From: Streptomyces canus
GTDB lineage: Bacteria > Actinomycetota > Actinomycetes > Streptomycetales > Streptomycetaceae
Length of the DNA: 64,000 nucleotides
Direction: 5' to 3'
Assembly: GCF_001514145.1 (NCBI RefSeq)
Contig: NZ_KQ948668.1
Coordinates: forward strand, 186,001 to 250,000
The first letter of the stretch is position 1; every line of letters begins with the position of its first letter. Under the pieces are notes generated by a model. It made no database searches. It was not told the origin of the DNA and saw only the letters and a program-made list of their open reading frames with translations. The translations under genes were made by a program, and so were the position numbers. Positions 44,329-52,147 of the stretch are shown one piece after another.

Positions 44329-45710
44329 CCACGGAGTTCGACCTCGGCAGACTCCTGGCCGAGCGCGGAGCCGAACGCTACGAGCTGCACGGCAAGTACC
44401 TGAACCACCAGCTGCCGCGCATGCTGCACACCATCGGCTTCGACAAGGTCTACGAGCGCGGCGAGGGCGCCTACTTCTGGGACGCGGACGGCAACGACTA
44501 CCTGGACATGCTCGCCGGGTTCGGAGTCATGGGCCTGGGGCGCCACCACCCCGTCGTCCGCAAGGCACTGCACGACGTCCTCGACGCCCAGCTCGCCGAC
44601 CTCACCCGCTTCGACTGCCAGCCGCTGCCCGGGCTGCTGGCCGAGAAGCTCCTCGCCCACAGCCCGCACCTGGACCGGGTGTTCTTCGGCAACAGCGGCA
44701 CCGAGGCGGTGGAGACCGCGCTGAAGTTCGCCCGGTACGCCACCGGGAAGCCCAGGGTCCTGTACTGCGACCATGCCTTCCACGGACTGACCACCGGGTC
44801 ACTGTCGGTCAACGGCGAGTCGGGCTTCCGGGACGGATTCGCGCCTCTGCTGCCCGACACCGCCGTACCTCTCGGCGATCTCGACGCCCTGGCAAGGGAG
44901 TTGAAGAAGGGCGACGTGGCCGCCCTGGTCGTGGAGCCGATCCAGGGCAAGGGCGTCCACGAGCCCCCGCCCGGTTATCTGCGGTCCGCGCAGGAGCTGC
45001 TGCGCAAGCACAAGGCGCTGCTCATCGCCGACGAGGTGCAGACCGGGCTCGGCCGTACCGGGGACTTCTACGCCTACCAGCACGAGGACGGGGTCGAGCC
45101 CGACCTGGTGTGCGTGGCCAAGGCGCTCTCCGGCGGCTACGTGCCGGTCGGCGCCACCCTCGGCAAGGACTGGATCTTCAAGAAGGTCTACTCGTCGATG
45201 GACCGGGTGCTGGTGCACTCGGCGAGCTTCGGATCCAACGCCCAGGCGATGGCGGCCGGGCTCGCGGTCCTGTCGGTCATGGAGAACGAGCAGATCGTCG
45301 CGAACGCCCGCGGCACGGGTGACCTGCTGCGCTCCCGGCTCACCGCGCTGATCGACAAGTACGAGCTGCTCGCCGACGTCCGCGGCCGTGGCCTGATGAT
45401 CGGCATCGAGTTCGGCAGGCCGAAGTCGCTGAAGCTGCGCAGCCGCTGGACCATGCTCCAGGCCGCGCGCAAGGGTCTGTTCGCGCAGATGGTGGTCGTC
45501 CCCCTCCTGCAGCGGCACCGGATCCTCACCCAGGTCTCCGGCGACCATCTGGAGGTCATCAAGCTGATCCCGCCGCTCGTCGTCGGGGAGAAGGAGATGG
45601 ACCGGTTCGTCGACGCCTTCACCGACGTCATGGACGACGCGCACAGCGGCAGCGGGCTGATGTGGGACTTCAGCAAAACGCTGGTGAAGCAGGCGATGGC
45701 CAACCGGTAG
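44325..45710 (+). CDS. Class III PLP aminotransferase (HpnO-like, hopanoid side chain)
   Basis: A 461-residue class III aminotransferase. It has FGNSGTEAVETALKFARYAT (phosphate-binding region), IADEVQTGLGRTG (Asp contacting PLP) and VCVAKALSGGYVPVG with the Schiff-base Lys. In hopanoid clusters such enzymes (HpnO) are linked to aminobacteriohopanetriol. Ornithine- or acetylornithine-type specificity cannot be excluded from sequence. It is coupled to dxs by a 4-nt overlap and ends the biosynthetic part of the operon. Confidence 0.88.
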   Translation: MTTEFDLGRLLAERGAERYELHGKYLNHQLPRMLHTIGFDKVYERGEGAYFWDADGNDYLDMLAGFGVMGLGRHHPVVRKALHDVLDAQLADLTRFDCQPLPGLLAEKLLAHSPHLDRVFFGNSGTEAVETALKFARYATGKPRVLYCDHAFHGLTTGSLSVNGESGFRDGFAPLLPDTAVPLGDLDALARELKKGDVAALVVEPIQGKGVHEPPPGYLRSAQELLRKHKALLIADEVQTGLGRTGDFYAYQHEDGVEPDLVCVAKALSGGYVPVGATLGKDWIFKKVYSSMDRVLVHSASFGSNAQAMAAGLAVLSVMENEQIVANARGTGDLLRSRLTALIDKYELLADVRGRGLMIGIEFGRPKSLKLRSRWTMLQAARKGLFAQMVVVPLLQRHRILTQVSGDHLEVIKLIPPLVVGEKEMDRFVDAFTDVMDDAHSGSGLMWDFSKTLVKQAMANR

Positions 45711-45727
45711 CGGCACGTCCTGAGGAT

Positions 45728-45764
45728 TTTGCCTCTGAGGCAAGAAATTTGCCGCAGAGGCAAA
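45728..45764. promoter_or_regulatory. Twin palindromic operators upstream of the XRE/cupin gene
   Basis: TTTGCCTCTGAGGCAAG (45728-45744; core TTGCCTC-T-GAGGCAA is perfect) and TTTGCCGCAGAGGCAAA (45748-45764) share TTTGCC-N5-GGCAA, with centres 20 bp apart, about two helical turns. They lie 20-56 bp before the XRE start codon, so autoregulation is likely. Confidence 0.7.
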
Positions 45765-45783
45765 GCTGCGGCTCAATGGAGGT

Positions 45784-46389
45784 ATGAGCTCTCCGGAAGC
45801 CTTCACGGAGCTGCCCTCGGTGGCTCCTCAGCTTCGCGCCCTGCGCCGCCGCGCCTCCCTCACCCTGGAGGCCGCGGCCGGTGCCGCCGGGCTGTCGCCC
45901 GCCCATCTCTCCCGGCTGGAGACCGGTCAGCGCCAGCCCTCGCTGCCGATGCTGCTCGCGCTGGCCCGCATCTACAGTACGACGGTCTCGGAACTGCTCG
46001 GCGAGACGGTCGCGGAGCGGGACTCCGTGGTGCGCGCGGCCGACATGGAACCCACCGAGGCGGGCGGCTGGACGTACTTCCCGGCCGGCGCGCCCGGCCG
46101 CGGGATGCAGGCCCTGCGGGTGCGGGTGCCGCACGGCTCGCAGGGCGACATCGTGCGGGTGCATCCCGGCGAGGAATGGCTCTACGTCCTCGAGGGGCGG
46201 CTCAGGCTGCGCCTCGGTGACACCACACATCGGCTCGGCCCGGGTGACAGCGCGCACTTCGACTCGCTGACCCCGCACCGCATCGCCGCCCAGGATCCCG
46301 CCGGAGTCGAGCTCCTGTTCGTCCACACCCTGTTGCAGAGTCCCACGGCCACGCTGTGCCTGGGGCCCACCTCTGGAGAGACGCCATGA
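45784..46389 (+). CDS. XRE-family regulator with C-terminal cupin domain
   Basis: A 201-residue regulator. The N-terminal XRE helix-turn-helix (RRRASLTLEAAAGAAGLSPA then HLSRLETGQRQPS) occupies about residues 15-70. The C-terminal cupin (VRVHPGEEWLYVLEGRLRLR and LGPGDSAHFDS) spans about 115-190. The class senses small metabolites. GGAGG lies just upstream of the ATG. Twin palindromes precede it, and its stop overlaps the start of a 40-residue membrane-peptide gene. It may regulate the hopanoid genes, itself or both. Confidence 0.88.
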   Translation: MSSPEAFTELPSVAPQLRALRRRASLTLEAAAGAAGLSPAHLSRLETGQRQPSLPMLLALARIYSTTVSELLGETVAERDSVVRAADMEPTEAGGWTYFPAGAPGRGMQALRVRVPHGSQGDIVRVHPGEEWLYVLEGRLRLRLGDTTHRLGPGDSAHFDSLTPHRIAAQDPAGVELLFVHTLLQSPTATLCLGPTSGETP

Positions 46390-46508
46390 GTGACATGGAA
46401 GAGAAGTTCCCCCGCGCCCTGTGGGTGCGCCTCATCATCTATCTCGCGGTCGGCCACGTCTTCGCGGCCTTCATCTTTCTGCTCTTCGAGGTGGGATCCG
46501 GGCAGTAG
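46386..46508 (+). CDS. Small single-pass membrane protein (probably DUF6126)
   Basis: A 40-residue ORF starts within the XRE/cupin stop codon (ATGA). It has an acidic N-terminus (MSDMEEKFPR), one TM helix (LWVRLIIYLAVGHVFAAFIF) and a short Gly-rich end. I recall a Streptomyces family of this size (DUF6126) beside XRE/cupin genes. The function is unknown; tight coupling suggests it works with or reports to the regulator. It ends 12 nt before the convergent phosphatase gene. Confidence 0.75.
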   Translation: MSDMEEKFPRALWVRLIIYLAVGHVFAAFIFLLFEVGSGQ

Positions 46509-46520
46509 CGGCCGTACGGC

Positions 46521-47318
46521 TCAGTCGAGCAGCCGGTCCCGCAGCCGCTCGCGGATCTCGGGAGTCAGGCCGAGGCCCTCCTCCAGATACACCTCGACGC
46601 TGCCCCATGTCTCGTCGATGGTCTCGAAGGCCGCCGACAGATACTCGGCGCGCGCCTCGAACAGGGGACTGAGCAGCTCCATGACCTCGGGGGAGTAGGC
46701 GTCGGCGGAGGTGCTGGTGCGGCGCACCTTGTAGCGGCGGTGCTTGGCGTTCGACTCCAGGTAGTCGGCGACGATCGCCTCGCGCTCCACGCCCAGGGCG
46801 AGCAGGGTCACGGCGATGGACAGACCCGCGCGGTCCTTGCCGGCCGCGCAGTGCATGAGGGCGGGCACGCTGTCCTCGGCGAGGGAGCGCAGCACCCGGG
46901 AGTGCTCGGCGGTGCGCTCCTTGATCATGGTGCGGTAGGAGTTGATCATCCGCTGCGCGGCCTTGCCGTCGCCCAGCAGCTCGCGCAGCTGCTCTATGTC
47001 CCCGTCGCGGACCATCTTCCAGAACCAGGTGCCCTCCGCCGGGTCGCTCAGCGGCAGGTTCACATTGGCGACGCCCGGCAGGTCGACGTCCGGACCCTCC
47101 AGCTTCTGGTCCGCCGCGTTGCGGAAGTCGAAGATCGTGTGCAGACCCAGGGAGGCCAGGAAGGCCGCGTCGTCGTCCGTCGCGTGCGCGAGGTGACCGC
47201 TGCGGAACAGCACGCCGTACCGCACCCGCCGCCCGTCCGCCGTCGGCAGCCCGCCCACGTCACGGAAGTTGCGGACACCTGCCAGTTCCGGTTCGGTCGA
47301 CGGGATCTGCTGCGTCAC
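46521..47318 (-). CDS. Tyrosine/dual-specificity protein phosphatase (PtpB-like)
   Basis: A 265-residue phosphatase with the active-site loop HCAAGKDRAG (HCxxGKDR), as in mycobacterial PtpB, and an N-terminal NFRDVGGLPTADGRRVRYGV segment typical of this family, which also covers phosphoinositide phosphatases. GTG 47318 has GGGAGGAG 5 nt upstream. It is cytoplasmic with no signal peptide. It lies back-to-back with the alpha-galactosidase gene, with DnaA-box-like repeats between them. Confidence 0.9.
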   Translation of the reverse strand: MTQQIPSTEPELAGVRNFRDVGGLPTADGRRVRYGVLFRSGHLAHATDDDAAFLASLGLHTIFDFRNAADQKLEGPDVDLPGVANVNLPLSDPAEGTWFWKMVRDGDIEQLRELLGDGKAAQRMINSYRTMIKERTAEHSRVLRSLAEDSVPALMHCAAGKDRAGLSIAVTLLALGVEREAIVADYLESNAKHRRYKVRRTSTSADAYSPEVMELLSPLFEARAEYLSAAFETIDETWGSVEVYLEEGLGLTPEIRERLRDRLLD

Positions 47319-47397
47319 GGGGGCTCCTCCCAGCCGGGCTCCGCCGACGCTGCTCGTCGACGGGCACGCTCTCGACCATACGACATGGGTTCCTGGG

Positions 47398-47438
47398 GCA
47401 ATGAGTTGTCCACAGGGCCGGCAATGACTTGTCCACAG
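47398..47438. repeat. Two direct repeats carrying DnaA-box sequences
   Basis: GCAATGAGTTGTCCACAG (47398-47415) and GCAATGACTTGTCCACAG (47421-47438) differ at one base and are 23 bp apart. Each contains TTGTCCACA, the Streptomyces DnaA-box consensus, in the same orientation. They lie in the divergent region between the phosphatase and alpha-galactosidase genes. Confidence 0.65.
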
Positions 47439-47524
47439 CCGTTGCAGCCGGGGCGGGTGGCCATTGATGATGTTGCTGCCTGAGCACCCCTGTTGGCACC
47501 TGTTCGAATCTGTGAGGAAGCACG

Positions 47525-49600
47525 ATGCTGGAGATCGCCGAGAGCGGCCGTACATGGATTCTGTCCGGGCCGGCCAGCAGTTACGCCCTGCACCTCACCG
47601 CCGAGGACGAGCTGCTCCACCTGCACTGGGGCCCGCGGATCACCCTCGCCGACGCCGAGGCCCTCGCCGTCAGCCCGCTGCCCGATTACCGCCCGTTCGA
47701 GGCCCCGCTCGACGGACGCGAGGAATACCCCGTCGAGGGCGGCCCCCGCTTCACCCGCCCGGCCCTGTCCGTGCGCACCGACGAGCGGCGCGGCACCGAG
47801 TGGAGCTTCGAGGCGTACGACACCGAGGGTGACGAGCTGCGGCTGCGGTTCCGCGACGGCGGACTGACCGTCACGCTGCACTACCGGATGCGCCACGACG
47901 TCCTGGAGCGCTGGGTGACCTTGGAGAACCAGGACCCGGCCCCCGTCGAGCTGCTGCGCGCCGACTCCGCCACCTGGACCCTGCCCGACCGGGAGGACGG
48001 CTGGCGACTGTCCCAGCTGCACGGCCGCTGGGCCGCCGAGTCCCTCCTCACGCAGACCCCCCTCACCTACGGCGAGAAGGTCATCGGCAGCCGCCGCGGC
48101 CACACCGGGCACCAGCACCTGCCCTGGGTCGCCCTCGACACCGACGCCACCGAGGAGCGCGGCGAGGTCTACGGTGTCGCCCTCGGCTGGTCGGGGTCCT
48201 GGCGGATCGCCGTCGCGCAACTCCCCGACGCGCGCGTCCAGATCACCGGGGGCGCTGGATACGACGACTCGGGACTCTTCCGGCTGGCGGCCGGGGAGTC
48301 GTTCACGACCCCAGTCTTCGCCGGTCTCTGGAGCGACGACGGGTTCGGCGGGGCGAGCCGTGCCTGGCACGCCTACCAGCGGGCGTACGTCATCCCGGGC
48401 GCGGACGAGGACCGTCCCGTGCTGTTCAACTCCTGGGAGGCCACGAACTTCGACATCTCCGAGGAGCAGCAGAGCACCCTGGCCCGGCGGGCCGCGGCGA
48501 TGGGCGTCGAGCTGTTCGTGGTCGACGACGGCTGGTTCGGTGCCCGCACCAGTGACCGGGCAGGGCTCGGCGACTGGGCGCCCAACCCCGACCGCTTCCC
48601 GAACGGTCTCAAGCCGCTCGGTGAGTACGTGCACGGGCTCGGCATGCAGTTCGGCATCTGGGTCGAGCCGGAGATGATCAACCCGGACAGCGAGCTGTAC
48701 CGTGCCCACCCGGACTGGGTGCAGTACCAAGCGGGACGAAAGCGGACGGAGTTCCGCAATCAGCTCGTGCTGAACCTCGCGCGCGAGGACGTCCAGGAGT
48801 ACCTGTGGGGGCAGCTCGACACCCTGCTCTCCTCGGCCCCGATCGACTATGTGAAGTGGGACTTCAACCGCTGCTTCACGGACGCGGGCTGGCCCGGCGA
48901 CCCCTATCCGCAGCGTCTGTGGGTCGACCATGTACGCGGCTTCTATGCCCTTTTGGACCGCTTGCGGGAAGCCCACCCGGGCGTCGCCTTCGAGTCCTGC
49001 TCGGGTGGCGGCGGCCGGATCGACCTCGGGGTGCTCAGCCGCACCGACCAGGTGTGGACCTCGGACAACACCGACCCGCTCGACCGCCTGGCCATTCAGT
49101 ACGGCTTCAGTCAGATCCACCCCGCGCGGGCGATGGCCGCCTGGGTGACCGACAGTCCCAACACTCAGCTCAACGACCGGGTGAGCTCGCTGCGGTTCCG
49201 GTTCGTGAGTGCGATGGCCGGGGTGCTCGGGGTCGGCGGGGACCTCGCGGAGTGGACCGAGGAGGAGCTCGCCGAGGCCGGGCGGTGGGTGGCTCTCTAC
49301 AAGGAGATCCGGCCCTTGGTGCAGCGTGGCGAGCTCTACCGGCTGCGGCCTCCGCGGGGCGGCCTGAGCGCGGTGCAGTACGTCCGAGGGGACGAGACCG
49401 TCGTCCTCGCCTGGCTCCAGGCGCAGCAGTACGGCGAGCCCGTCCCGGCGCTGCGGCTGCGCGGACTCGACCCGACAGCGTCGTACGAATGCCCCGAAAC
49501 GGGCGAAGTGTACCGAGGGGCCGTGTTGCTGCATCACGGACTTCGTACCGGTTTGCGCGGCGACCTCGATGCGACGGTTATCCGACTGCGTCGCATCTAG
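47525..49600 (+). CDS. Alpha-galactosidase, glycoside hydrolase family 36
   Basis: A 691-residue GH36 enzyme: an N-terminal beta-supersandwich, a central (beta/alpha)8 barrel and a C-terminal beta domain. The nucleophile is Asp446 in YVKWDFNRCF; the likely acid/base is Asp514 in WTSDNTDPLDR; SCSGGGGRIDLG is also family-typical. It hydrolyses alpha-1,6-galactosides such as raffinose or melibiose. There is no signal peptide, so it acts in the cytoplasm. No sugar transporter is adjacent. ATG 47525 has GAGGAAG upstream. Confidence 0.92.
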   Translation: MLEIAESGRTWILSGPASSYALHLTAEDELLHLHWGPRITLADAEALAVSPLPDYRPFEAPLDGREEYPVEGGPRFTRPALSVRTDERRGTEWSFEAYDTEGDELRLRFRDGGLTVTLHYRMRHDVLERWVTLENQDPAPVELLRADSATWTLPDREDGWRLSQLHGRWAAESLLTQTPLTYGEKVIGSRRGHTGHQHLPWVALDTDATEERGEVYGVALGWSGSWRIAVAQLPDARVQITGGAGYDDSGLFRLAAGESFTTPVFAGLWSDDGFGGASRAWHAYQRAYVIPGADEDRPVLFNSWEATNFDISEEQQSTLARRAAAMGVELFVVDDGWFGARTSDRAGLGDWAPNPDRFPNGLKPLGEYVHGLGMQFGIWVEPEMINPDSELYRAHPDWVQYQAGRKRTEFRNQLVLNLAREDVQEYLWGQLDTLLSSAPIDYVKWDFNRCFTDAGWPGDPYPQRLWVDHVRGFYALLDRLREAHPGVAFESCSGGGGRIDLGVLSRTDQVWTSDNTDPLDRLAIQYGFSQIHPARAMAAWVTDSPNTQLNDRVSSLRFRFVSAMAGVLGVGGDLAEWTEEELAEAGRWVALYKEIRPLVQRGELYRLRPPRGGLSAVQYVRGDETVVLAWLQAQQYGEPVPALRLRGLDPTASYECPETGEVYRGAVLLHHGLRTGLRGDLDATVIRLRRI

Positions 49601-49819
49601 GGCTTCTGTCCGAATTAATAGCTTCCTTCCAACTCCTTCCGGAATCAGGGTTCCTGTGAATTCGTGACGTGAGGAGCGTCATATCCGTGACGGTGCGTCG
49701 CCCGTCATGTTCACGTAATTCACGGGTTTTTCAAGGGGATTCGGGGCGTGTAACGGGCGTTCGATTCACGCAGGGTGACCGGTAATTCTCTTAAGGGATC
49801 AACGGGAACGCATACACAG

Positions 49820-49846
49820 GGAACCTCTCACTTGTCCCTTTGCGTC
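49820..49846 (+). promoter_or_regulatory. Candidate SigE-type (ECF) promoter for the LysM/M23 gene
   Basis: GGAAC at 49820-49824 and CGTC(TT) at 49843-49846 are separated by 18 nt, matching the GGAAC-N18-CGTC style of cell-envelope-stress SigE promoters. A start near 49853 would place the whole riboswitch in the 5' leader. The 219 bp between the GH36 stop and this promoter is unusually AT-rich for the window and holds no gene I can see. Confidence 0.5.
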
Positions 49847-49874
49847 TTGTTCGCTTACGTTCGCCACCGATCCG

Positions 49875-50055
49875 GTCGGACGCCCAATCCTGCCGCCGAA
49901 CGGATTCCGCTCACTCACTCACCCGTGCACGGCAGGAGCGGGGGACCCACAGGTAGTTCCGCCTGTTCCGGTCTCCGGAACGGCTTGGGGTTAAGTCGCG
50001 TCTCGACGCGGCCGGGCATCTCCAGCTCGCACCCGACAGCTCACCTCGCAGGCGC
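49875..50055 (+). promoter_or_regulatory. Cyclic di-AMP riboswitch (ydaO/yuaA leader)
   Basis: The leader contains the conserved blocks of the ydaO class in order. CGCCCAATCCTGCCG is near 49881, GCAGGAGCGGGGGACCCA near 49932, and CTTGGGGTTAAGTCG near 49984. CCGACAGCTCACCTCGCAGG and a closing GCG end at about 50054, pairing with CGCC at the 5' side. In Streptomyces this class sits before wall-hydrolase genes and lowers expression when c-di-AMP is high. The LysM/M23 start codon is 17 nt downstream. Boundaries are approximate. Confidence 0.88.
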
Positions 50056-50071
50056 CGGAGAGGAATTCACC

Positions 50072-51007
50072 ATGCCCGCGAAGGGTAAGCACCGCCGTCC
50101 GAAGTCCCAGCGTTTCGCCCGCTCGATAGCCGTCGCCGGAACCGGAGGCGCCGCTCTCGTCCTCCCGTTCATGGGGGCCACCGGCGCTCACGCAGCCACC
50201 TCCCAGTCCGTGTCGGAAAAGGCCGTTCAGTCGCTCCCGGTCTCGCAGAAGTCCGCCGAAAAGACGGCCGCGAAGAAGGGCGCCGCGAAGACCTCCACGG
50301 TGCGCGTCTATTCGGTGCGCGCCGGTGACTATCTCTCGAAGATCGCCGATGAACAGAACGTCAGCGGTGGCTGGAAGAAGCTGTACGCCGACAACCGCTC
50401 GGCCATCGGGGACGACCCGTCACTGATCCACCCCGGTCTGAAGCTCTCGATCGGCAAGAAGGCCAGGACGAGCACCACGAAGACCGAGTCCTCCGCTTCC
50501 TCGTCCTCCTCGAAGGCGAAGAAGACGGAGAAGGCGGAGTCCAAGTCGTCCTCGAAGTCGACCGCCGCCACCCAGAGCTCGGCCACCACCAGCTCCAGCG
50601 GTTACACCCTGCCGGTCACTGGTGCCACGATCGGCACCGGTTACCGCGTGGCGGGCAGCATGTGGTCCAGTGGTTACCACACCGGCGTCGACTTCGTCGT
50701 CCCGACCGGCACCTCGCTCAAGGCCGTGGCCGCGGGCACGGTCGTCTCCGCGGGCTGGGGCGGTGCCTATGGCAACCAGGTCGTCATCAAGCTGAACGAC
50801 GGCTACTACGCGCAGTACGCCCACCTGTCCCAGCTCTCCGTCTCGGCCGGCCAGACCGTGACCGAGGGTCAGCAGATCGGCCTGTCCGGCGCGACCGGCA
50901 ATGTCACCGGCCCGCACCTGCACTTCGAGATCCGCACCACGCCGGACTACGGCTCCGACGTGGACCCGGTCGCCTACCTCCGCTCGAAGGGCGTCGCCGT
51001 CGGCTGA
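50072..51007 (+). CDS. Secreted LysM and M23 (LytM) peptidoglycan hydrolase
   Basis: A 311-residue exported protein. The signal peptide comes first (ending near GAHAA). A LysM domain (VRVYSVRAGDYLSKIADEQN to LIHPGLKLSIG) spans about residues 75-130, then a Ser/Lys/Thr-rich linker runs to about 180. The C-terminal M23 endopeptidase has HTGVDF and HLHFEI supplying zinc ligands. It cleaves peptide cross-links in the wall. ATG 50072 follows GAGAGG and the c-di-AMP riboswitch, so turnover is tied to that messenger. A 15-bp hairpin terminator follows. Confidence 0.93.
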   Translation: MPAKGKHRRPKSQRFARSIAVAGTGGAALVLPFMGATGAHAATSQSVSEKAVQSLPVSQKSAEKTAAKKGAAKTSTVRVYSVRAGDYLSKIADEQNVSGGWKKLYADNRSAIGDDPSLIHPGLKLSIGKKARTSTTKTESSASSSSSKAKKTEKAESKSSSKSTAATQSSATTSSSGYTLPVTGATIGTGYRVAGSMWSSGYHTGVDFVVPTGTSLKAVAAGTVVSAGWGGAYGNQVVIKLNDGYYAQYAHLSQLSVSAGQTVTEGQQIGLSGATGNVTGPHLHFEIRTTPDYGSDVDPVAYLRSKGVAVG

Positions 51008-51024
51008 CACGCCTCCCTGTACCA

Positions 51025-51062
51025 CCGAAGGCCGGACCCCGATCCCCGGGTCCGGCCTTCGG
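51025..51062 (+). terminator. Strong terminator of the LysM/M23 gene
   Basis: A perfect 15-bp repeat, CCGAAGGCCGGACCC (51025-51039) and GGGTCCGGCCTTCGG (51048-51062), with an 8-nt loop, begins 17 nt after the stop codon. Confidence 0.85.
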
Positions 51063-51180
51063 TGTTCCCGGCCCTGAGCCGGTCCGCGCTTCATGATCAT
51101 TTCATTGCGTTCTTGTGGCGGGCGCGCCCAGGGCGTCGACAGGCGGGGGAGGGTGGGGAGAGAGTGAACTCCGTAGTGGG

Positions 51181-51192
51181 GCAAGCGCTTTC
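51181..51192. promoter_or_regulatory. LacI-type operator candidate
   Basis: GCAAGCGCTTTC has the perfect core AAGCGCTT (51183-51190) and one mismatch to the GAAAGCGCTTTC operators of LacI-family sugar regulators. It lies about 130 bp upstream of the Tat-exported protein gene, in a 311-bp gap that otherwise holds only the preceding terminator. Confidence 0.35.
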
Positions 51193-51318
51193 TAGGCTTT
51201 CGGAGGTCACTGTGTCCGGCGACGAGGGAGTGCCCGCCGACCGCACCACCGAGTCGCCTGGACCGTGCGCGGCTCTCTGCGACCTACTCTCAGCCGTCCC
51301 CGGAAGGAACGCTCTCGC

Positions 51319-52038
51319 ATGACGACCACCCGTAGAGCCTTCGGAGCTCTCGCCGCCGGCGCCGCCCTGGCCGCCCTCGCCCCCGCAGCCACCGCGAGCG
51401 CCTCGCCCCGCCACCGCCGCCTCATCGCCCACGACGACTTCCGCCATGGCCTCGGCCGCTGGGCCGTCGAACTGGAGCAGGGCGGGACGGTCACCGCGCA
51501 GCGCGGAGTGCTGGAGGTCGACGTGCCTGCCGGAGCGACGATCTGGTTCAGGCAGCCGCTCGAAGGGCCGTACGTCCTGGAGTACACCGCCACGCCCGTC
51601 TCCGAGGGCGGGGCCAACGACCGGGTGTCCGACCTGAACAACTTCTGGAACGCGGTCGACGTCCGGTCTCCCGACGACCTCTTCGCCACTCGGCGGGGCG
51701 GGGCGCTCGCGGAGTACGACTTCCTGAAGACCTACTACTCGGGCTACGGCGCCAACTACAACACCACGACACGGCTGCGCCGATACGTCGGGGAGTCCGG
51801 TGTGCGGCCGCTGATCTACGACTACACCGAGCCGCTGCTCGTCGCGAACGAGCCGAACCGGGTGCGGATCGTCTCCGACGGCTCCAAGGTGCAGTGGTGG
51901 GACAACGGGCGGCTCGTCTTCGACTACAGCGACCCGGAGCCTTACACGAGGGGGCACTTCGCTTTCCGGACCACCTGGAGCCACTTCCGGATCAGCGACT
52001 TCAGGGTGTGGCGGTCGCAGCGTCAACATTCACGGTGA
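51319..52038 (+). CDS. Tat-exported protein with lectin-like (DUF6250-type?) domain
   Basis: A 239-residue exported protein. The N-terminus has a twin-Arg signal (TTTRRAFGALAAGAAL) and a cleavage site near ATASA. The mature part is beta-rich with many Trp/Tyr (HDDFRHGLGRWAVELE, SDLNNFWNAVDVRSP, VQWWDNGRLVFDYSD). This suggests a concanavalin-like fold as in carbohydrate-active proteins; I recall DUF6250 looking similar but cannot confirm. No catalytic residues are assigned. ATG 51319 has GGAAGGAA upstream. A LacI-type operator candidate upstream would fit a sugar-related role. Confidence 0.65.
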   Translation: MTTTRRAFGALAAGAALAALAPAATASASPRHRRLIAHDDFRHGLGRWAVELEQGGTVTAQRGVLEVDVPAGATIWFRQPLEGPYVLEYTATPVSEGGANDRVSDLNNFWNAVDVRSPDDLFATRRGGALAEYDFLKTYYSGYGANYNTTTRLRRYVGESGVRPLIYDYTEPLLVANEPNRVRIVSDGSKVQWWDNGRLVFDYSDPEPYTRGHFAFRTTWSHFRISDFRVWRSQRQHSR

Positions 52039-52147
52039 GAAAGCTATTCCTCGTTTGGCGAACACTTTAGGAGTGGCTTATCTCACCGCCCGTCAAGTCC
52101 TTCCTACGGTCGCGTAGGTCACATTCGAAGGTGAATCATGAACGGCT

